From the NCBI GenBank assembly GCA_024734495.1, contig JALMQS010000618.1, positions 471,235 through 535,234 of the forward strand: DNA of 64,000 nt, written 5' to 3'. The stretch is from Forficula auricularia (lineage: Eukaryota; Arthropoda; Insecta; Dermaptera; Forficulidae). Every line of letters begins with the position of its first letter. Position 1 is the stretch's first letter. A program made the translations under genes and the position numbers. The notes beneath the pieces were generated by a model that worked only from the letters and a program-made list of their open reading frames with translations, searched no databases and had not been told where the DNA came from. Positions 59,396 through 64,000 of this stretch are shown piece after piece.

Positions 59396-60035
59396 ATAAA
59401 GGCATCGTTCAGAAATTATTTACTACTGACATCTAGGCGCGACTTTTGAAAGACCCTTTATGTTGACAGTCACGGATTCAATTTTTCTGCTATGGGGCGG
59501 GGCGAAGCCACTTTGTGGACTTGTATCCCTCCAAAATTTTCAGCTGACAAAATTTAGAGACTTCGTTTCTCGTTCAATCGTAATCCCATTCTCGAATTAA
59601 TCCAAAAGATATTCTTCATGTCAATAGAGAAATTCGAGATTCTTGACACGGAATCTAGCTCTGTTTATAATTTCGTGTATTCTTGTTGAGAGTTTGTGTG
59701 GATACGTGTTTTGAATTTTTATGATTTCTTAAAACAAAAATAATAATATTTAGATTAAGTTGACAGAACATCGGCGAATCAAAGAATAAATAAATTAGAA
59801 CTGGGTTAATTTGAAAAATTAATTAAGTTTTTTATATAAAGGAAAAAATCCCGACTCTCTCGTTGACGAGGAATTTCAACAAAATACAAACATGTTTTGT
59901 GAATTTAAAGGCGAAAAAATTGAAAATGACTCTCTTATTTATATTTTATAAATTAAAGAGCTTATTTAGTCACAAAAAATTAATAAATAAATAAGAAATT
60001 TTAATCAATTAACATTATTTATTTGATAGATTTAC

Positions 60036-60081
60036 TAAACAGTTTCGGTCACCCCTGGTTGACCTATCTTTAGTAGTACTG
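60036..60081 (-). ncRNA. Hammerhead-ribozyme-like motif, degenerate core
   Basis: Minus strand TACTA (helix I), CTAAAGA (G5 changed to A), T, A, GGTCA..TGACC stem II (5 bp), GAAACTGTT, TAGTA (helix I). Helices I and II are intact, but the core mutation should abolish cleavage. Confidence 0.5.
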
Positions 60082-60125
60082 AAAACATAGTCCCCGCAAG
60101 GAGTGTTCAGGTGCACCCGTGAGTT

Positions 60126-60158
60126 CCGGGTCCGGAACCCTGTGGGGGTTGGACCCGG
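60126..60158. other. Strong GC-rich hairpin
   Basis: CCGGGTCC pairs with GGACCCGG and, after a 2-nt bulge, AACCC pairs with GGGTT around a 5-nt TGTGG loop. It stands out in AT-rich DNA, just after GCAAGGAGTGTTCAGGTGCA. The function is unknown. Confidence 0.7.
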
Positions 60159-60408
60159 CCGTAACAATTTTTTATGGGGGCATGGTAGAAAACAAATTTC
60201 ATTAATATTTGTAACTGTAAAAATTAATGTTTAATATTATTATTTTTTTTTCATTTATAGATTTTCACATTTATCTTTAGTATCATTGGAAAGTAAAAAT
60301 ATATGTGATTGTAGTTTAGTTTTGTTTTTATTTTTAGGACCTTATCCAGGCCCTATATTTTATTAATTAAAATAACAATACACAAGCACAAGATTTGTAA
60401 TTTGTCAA

Positions 60409-61262
60409 TCTGCAAATGGGGCATTCCACCCCAAATTGGACGGTTTATAAAAATTTTAATTTTGGATTTCCTTCATTTTTTGACATTTTTTAGTCACCAT
60501 CAAAAAACTCTTCCTGGTAATTTTGAAATTTTTTTCATCACCGGTTTGAAAGATATCGAATTTCGGTTTTTCGCTCATAACTTCTTCAAAAATGGTCCAA
60601 AATCAAAATTTTTTGTTTTAATTTTTGTTTTTTGCATAGTTTTTAGAAAAAAATAAAAAAAAATTATTTAAAGTGTTTTTATATGCAATTTTTGAGTTTT
60701 AAAATTTTAATCTTGTTTTGGAAACTGTATAATATATTCGAAGATTATCTATATTATAGATAATCTTCGATTTTTTTGGTAATTTTTTATTTTAAACTTC
60801 TATTCATTCAACAAATTTTAAGTTCGGGTGATTCTGGTCTTATAATAATTACGATTTTTTTCAAAATTTTCAAAAATCAAAAAAATAGTATCTAATTTTT
60901 ATATGATCAGTATTAAGCCGATCTTCAAATTTCTAGAATGAATAGAAGTTTAAAATGGAAAATTATTAAAAAAATCGAAGAGTATGTACAGTTTCAAAAA
61001 CAAGATTAAAATTTTCAAACTCAAAAATCGCATCTAAAAACACTTTAAATAATTTTTTTTGTATTTTTGAATTTGAACTATTTTTGAAGAAGTTATGAGC
61101 GAAAAACCGAAATTCGATAGCGTTTAAACCGGTGATCGAAAAAATTACAAAATTTACAATGAAGAGTTTTTTGATGGGTAGTAAAAAATGTCAAAAATGA
61201 AGGAAATCAAAAATTAAAATTTTTTCAAACCCTCCGATTTGGCGTGGAATGCATCATGTATA
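60409..61262. mobile_element. Long foldback element with GCATTCCAC termini
   Basis: The left ATGGGGCATTCCACCCCAAA and the inverse of the right end (ATGATGCATTCCACGCCAAA) are alike. Arms run about 400 bp inward, with landmarks such as CGAATTTCGGTTTTTCGCTC near 60560 inverted near 61110. A second, short perfect hairpin (GAAGATTATCTA/TAGATAATCTTC) lies at 60739-60770. It is non-coding; the frame 60402-60656 is chance. Confidence 0.85.
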
Positions 61263-61329
61263 ACTCATTATTAATTTATTACCATGGATATTTCTTATTT
61301 ATTTTCTATTACAGAGATTTGATGTAAGA

Positions 61330-61752
61330 GAGCCCTCGGCATAATAAAAAGAACAAATTCAAAATTAATGCATTTATTGGAAAGTCCTTTTTAATATTTT
61401 AAAAAGGATCGTTTCGGAGGATCTTCCCTCTTTCTTAAGCGTTTAAAAGTGTCAAAAAAGAAAGCCTCTCTCCTCTACTTTCTTGTTTTTTTCTTCCTTC
61501 TTTTTTATTAGGCCTCGTTTTAGCGTTATAGCTCGGTATTAAAATAAAAAATTTAATAAATAATTAATATGTGGTCATATTTGTCAAGTTATATTAACAC
61601 TAAATTAAACAATGAAATGAAAGTAGAAGGTCGAAGCTTTATGTATTGATCATTTTAAATTGTGAAGAAGAAGGGGATTCTAAAATGGCTTTCCAATAAA
61701 TTATTTTATTTGAAGCTTTTTCTTTTCTTACTCCGAACTGCCCAAGTTTTAT
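61330..61752. mobile_element. PLE derivative, diverged relative of the 29844-30119 insert
   Basis: GCATTTATTGGAAAG (61368) is inverted at about 61690, and outer parts CCCTCGG../..CCGAACTGCCC also correspond. The tract with GTTTCGGAGGATCTTCCCTC and CTTCCTTCTTTTTTATTAG parallels the copy B insert. Confidence 0.6.
61407..61439 (-). ncRNA. Hammerhead-ribozyme-like motif, degenerate
   Basis: Minus strand CTTAAGA-A-AGAGGG..TCCTCC-GAAACGATC. The core has one substitution and the ACGT palindrome an inserted A. Confidence 0.4.
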
Positions 61753-62265
61753 TTAATTATGAACATTCTTTGGTTACTTAAGAAGAATTTATTTTATACA
61801 TTTAGAGCATTTTGAAACAAAAGCGTCTTTTTTGAAAAGGTTTTAATTTCTCTTTGTCTTTTTATTGACTTTCGAATATAAGACCATTAAATTAAATTTG
61901 TAATTAACGGGATCAGCACTTGAACTTGAGTTTATGCCATAAAAAGCAGCAACGCTACACCTTTGCAACTTGGCCAACTAAATAAGCTTTATTTATTTAA
62001 TAAATCGTAAAATTCAAATATAATATCTATAAAAAATTTACCAATAGATAAACATATCATTTTGGGGACTTCTCTTAACTGGCACTAAAAGAAACAGGCA
62101 ATAATTATGTCCTTACTAAAAATGTAAAATGAACAGTAAATTCTAATTTATATTAATATTAATCATTTCCTATTCTGAAATTAATCTCGGCGTTGTTTAA
62201 TCTACAATCCCGATATACCTTTAAAATCGATTGAGATTGCTGAAAATCCGAATCGGATGCTCTAC
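61753..62265. other. AT-rich DNA, no gene seen
   Basis: Nothing recognisable. Confidence 0.5.
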
Positions 62266-62268
62266 AAC

Positions 62269-62445
62269 AGTGTTTCCCGAGGGGTGAACCACGATTGGAA
62301 TTTGGAGTACACGACTTTGGAATTATGTTGGAAATTATTAGATAATGCCCCTTCATCTATTGTCTTCTACTTGGAAATTAAAGTTGAGGTGGAAGTAGGT
62401 GTACACGATATTAGGTCGCGGTTCACCCCTCGGTGTTTTCCAACA
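62269..62445. mobile_element. Small hAT-type MITE
   Basis: CAGTGTTTCCCGAGGGGTGAACCACG at the left (split here: CAGTGTTTCCC and GAGGGGTGAACC) and GGTTCACCCCTCGGTG at the right form inverted ends. The frames 62159-62356 and 62257-62469 are translations of it. Confidence 0.6.
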
Positions 62446-63142
62446 TTTTTTGTGCTATGGCCCACCTAAGCCTGTCTAAAATTCTTATGACCCCTATGTA
62501 AAAAATTTTTAAACGACACATTTTTTTGTTATATAAATATATAGAGTTACAAAAATAAAATTTTGTTAATTAGTATTTTGTATGGTTCTACATTCATTTA
62601 AGTGTATTTTATATCTTCCTGTAGCTACTTATTATCAAATTTTGATAACTTTTATTTTTTTCAAATAGAGGCAACTAATTTTGTAGATTTTTATATTTAA
62701 ACTAAAACTAAATTTAATTAGTTACTTTTAGATTTTCTGGGGTGTTATTATTATATTTTTTTTTTTTTGTGAATCCTAAGATAATTTACTAATTTAAATA
62801 TTTTTTTTTTTAATTTTCGCTAAAAATAAATAGAAAAATTCGTAACTAAAAATTATGGATGTGTTATAATTAATTTATGTTAAAGTGAGTAAACGTAGAC
62901 ATAACATGGATATCTAAATGTATAAGGTAAGGTACATGACACAATTTCCTCATCGAAAAATGATATATTTTTCCATTTGAAAATTTTTTCTCAAAAATGT
63001 GTTATATATGCTTCTAAAATTGAAATAAATAAAATACAAATACATAGATACCACTAGATCGAGTCCATTTTCGAACTCACACCTTAACAATCAAATTGCC
63101 CCGCTGTGGGGCATGGGCCCTACGTTGGAAAACATTGCTCTA
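62433..63142. mobile_element. hAT-type non-autonomous element
   Basis: GTGTTTTCCAAC..GTGCTATGGCCCACC at the left and GGGCATGGGCCC..GTTGGAAAACATTG at the right are inverted ends. CAGTGTTTTCCAAC-type ends are typical of hAT MITEs. The interior is AT-rich and non-coding. Confidence 0.65.
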
Positions 63143-63608
63143 TATTATAAAAATTATAAGGCTATTAATGAAATTAATTTAAACATTAATAATAAACACA
63201 AGTAGAAAATATACTACTCAAATCATTGTCTGATCTAAACATATATTTTTAAAAACTAAAAGTATATAATTCATATAGTCCATTCATGTCGTTATCACCA
63301 ATTAAGAAGGAACTTTTAAAAAATCGACTCTTGAGGGGATTGTAAATAGGTAAAAAAAAAAATGGTGTTCACAAATTTTTCATTATAGATACTTGAAATT
63401 CGAGCTGTTTATTCTTCTTATTCTTTTCTTATTCTTATTCCTTAATCTTTTCTTAACGATAGTACTCACCAAGAAGGGATATTTGAGCGCTGTTAAATTT
63501 TCGAAGAAAATTTAATTTTTTACTTTACCATACAGGGTATGGTCAAGTATTGTAATCGTGCATGAAAAAAGTGTTTTTTTTCCTTATTTTTTTCAAAATA
63601 TCTAAAAA
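63143..63608. other. AT-rich DNA, no gene seen
   Basis: ATTGTCTGATCTAAA and CTTGAGGGG.TTGTAAA..GGTAAAAA repeat the order found at 47285-47410, indicating a shared dispersed sequence. ACAGGGTATGGTCAAGTAT (63532) resembles a mariner-type terminus without a visible partner. Confidence 0.45.
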
Positions 63609-64000
63609 AGGGCTAAAACTATTTCGATTAAAAAAACCATGGCACTTCGGTCTACAAAAAAGCTCTAATAAGTAAACATCGAAAAAATTATATTTTTTGA
63701 GATAATAATTGTTTTGTCAAAATGTCTGTTAGTTAGTCTGTGCGTTACCATTTTTGTGGACGAGCTTGCTCAAAAACTAGTGTGAATATCGAAACCAAAT
63801 TTCCCACGTAGTTTTGGTCCATTGAAATGATTAGATTTTGGTGGATATTGACCCAAAATTAAGGGGGGGTCGAGGGGGGGTTAAAAATTAAAAATCTATG
63901 TCGTTTCAGCAAACTCAACCAAATTTTTTATACATAATCAGTGGACCCCCAGAACTCTAAAAATGCAAAATCTAAACGCCCAAAATGAGGGGGGGGGGGG
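63609..64000. repeat. Dispersed repeat, second copy of 24383-24880 (cut by window end)
   Basis: Same order of landmarks as the first copy, ending in a poly-G run at the window edge. Confidence 0.75.

Larger units (their letters stand above)
56928..59456 (-). mobile_element. Tc1/mariner-superfamily transposon shell, ~2.5 kb
   Basis: GGGTCTTTCAAAAGTTGCG..GATG (56928-56954) is inverted at 59430-59456 with two differences in 27 positions. A TA precedes the left end; the right flank is TTTA, so the TA duplication is imperfect. Just inside the left end lies the C-terminal part of a transposase. The rest of the interior is filled by ACCGACTTC repeats (57433-59395), which probably inserted later or replaced the gene's 5' part. 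Confidence 0.78.
59457..60400. other. No gene seen; one ribozyme-like motif and one GC-rich hairpin
   Basis: Apart from the two small features listed separately, the sequence is AT-rich without coding signal. Confidence 0.5.

Overview
The window is AT-rich eukaryotic intergenic DNA made almost entirely of mobile-element remains. I find no convincing host gene: no multi-exon gene, no conserved single-copy protein, no rRNA. The mix of families suggests an arthropod, probably an insect. These are Tc1/mariner elements with CAGGGTG termini, hAT elements with TTF zinc finger/DUF4371 transposase, Penelope-like elements (PLEs) with a GIY-YIG domain, an ACCGACTTCAAAA repeat and a tRNA-derived SINE. 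I cannot name the species.

Layout. 1-11.2 kb: hAT-like debris, a three-level nested palindrome of PLE termini (3.4-4.7 kb), a ~250-bp tandem array (5.0-5.9 kb), two mariner-type foldback MITEs and a LINE tail. 11.25-22.05 kb (copy A) and 26.82-35.93 kb (copy B) are two versions of one ~10-kb block. B stops at a 100-N gap. Between them lie a LINE tail, ACCGACTTC repeats, a SINE and a 2-unit tandem duplication. 36.0-45.4 kb is mostly anonymous AT-rich DNA with scattered PLE and hAT relics. 45.4-54.2 kb holds a dense series of short palindromic PLE derivatives, many with target duplications still readable. 54.2-64 kb holds MITEs, a mariner shell filled with other repeats, long foldbacks and hAT MITEs.

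Real coding remnants are few: (i) a 5'-truncated PLE with linker and GIY-YIG endonuclease (12.26-13.03 kb); (ii) two copies of a DUF4371/hAT transposase (19.84-21.76 and 33.96-35.64 kb, minus strand), both broken near the C-terminal dimerisation domain; (iii) two LINE C-terminal tails (9.7 and 22.2-22.6 kb, minus); (iv) a C-terminal mariner transposase fragment (57.0-57.3 kb, minus). All other open frames I examined look like chance frames in repeats.

The most interesting signal is a recurring RNA-like motif, CTGANGA-N-(stem)-GAAA followed by a self-complementary tract and a UH dinucleotide, flanked by short complementary arms. I count about 19 examples. This is the architecture of the minimal hammerhead ribozymes known from Penelope-like elements, thought to work as dimers. 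Different subfamilies here have different stem II sequences and palindromes (ACGT, ACTATAGT, ATATAT, ATATATATAT), but complementarity is mostly kept. The motifs sit in short palindromic elements, most without an ORF. Six or seven have direct repeats of about 10-18 bp (most often 12), and two can be checked against an empty site in the other copy of the 10-kb block.
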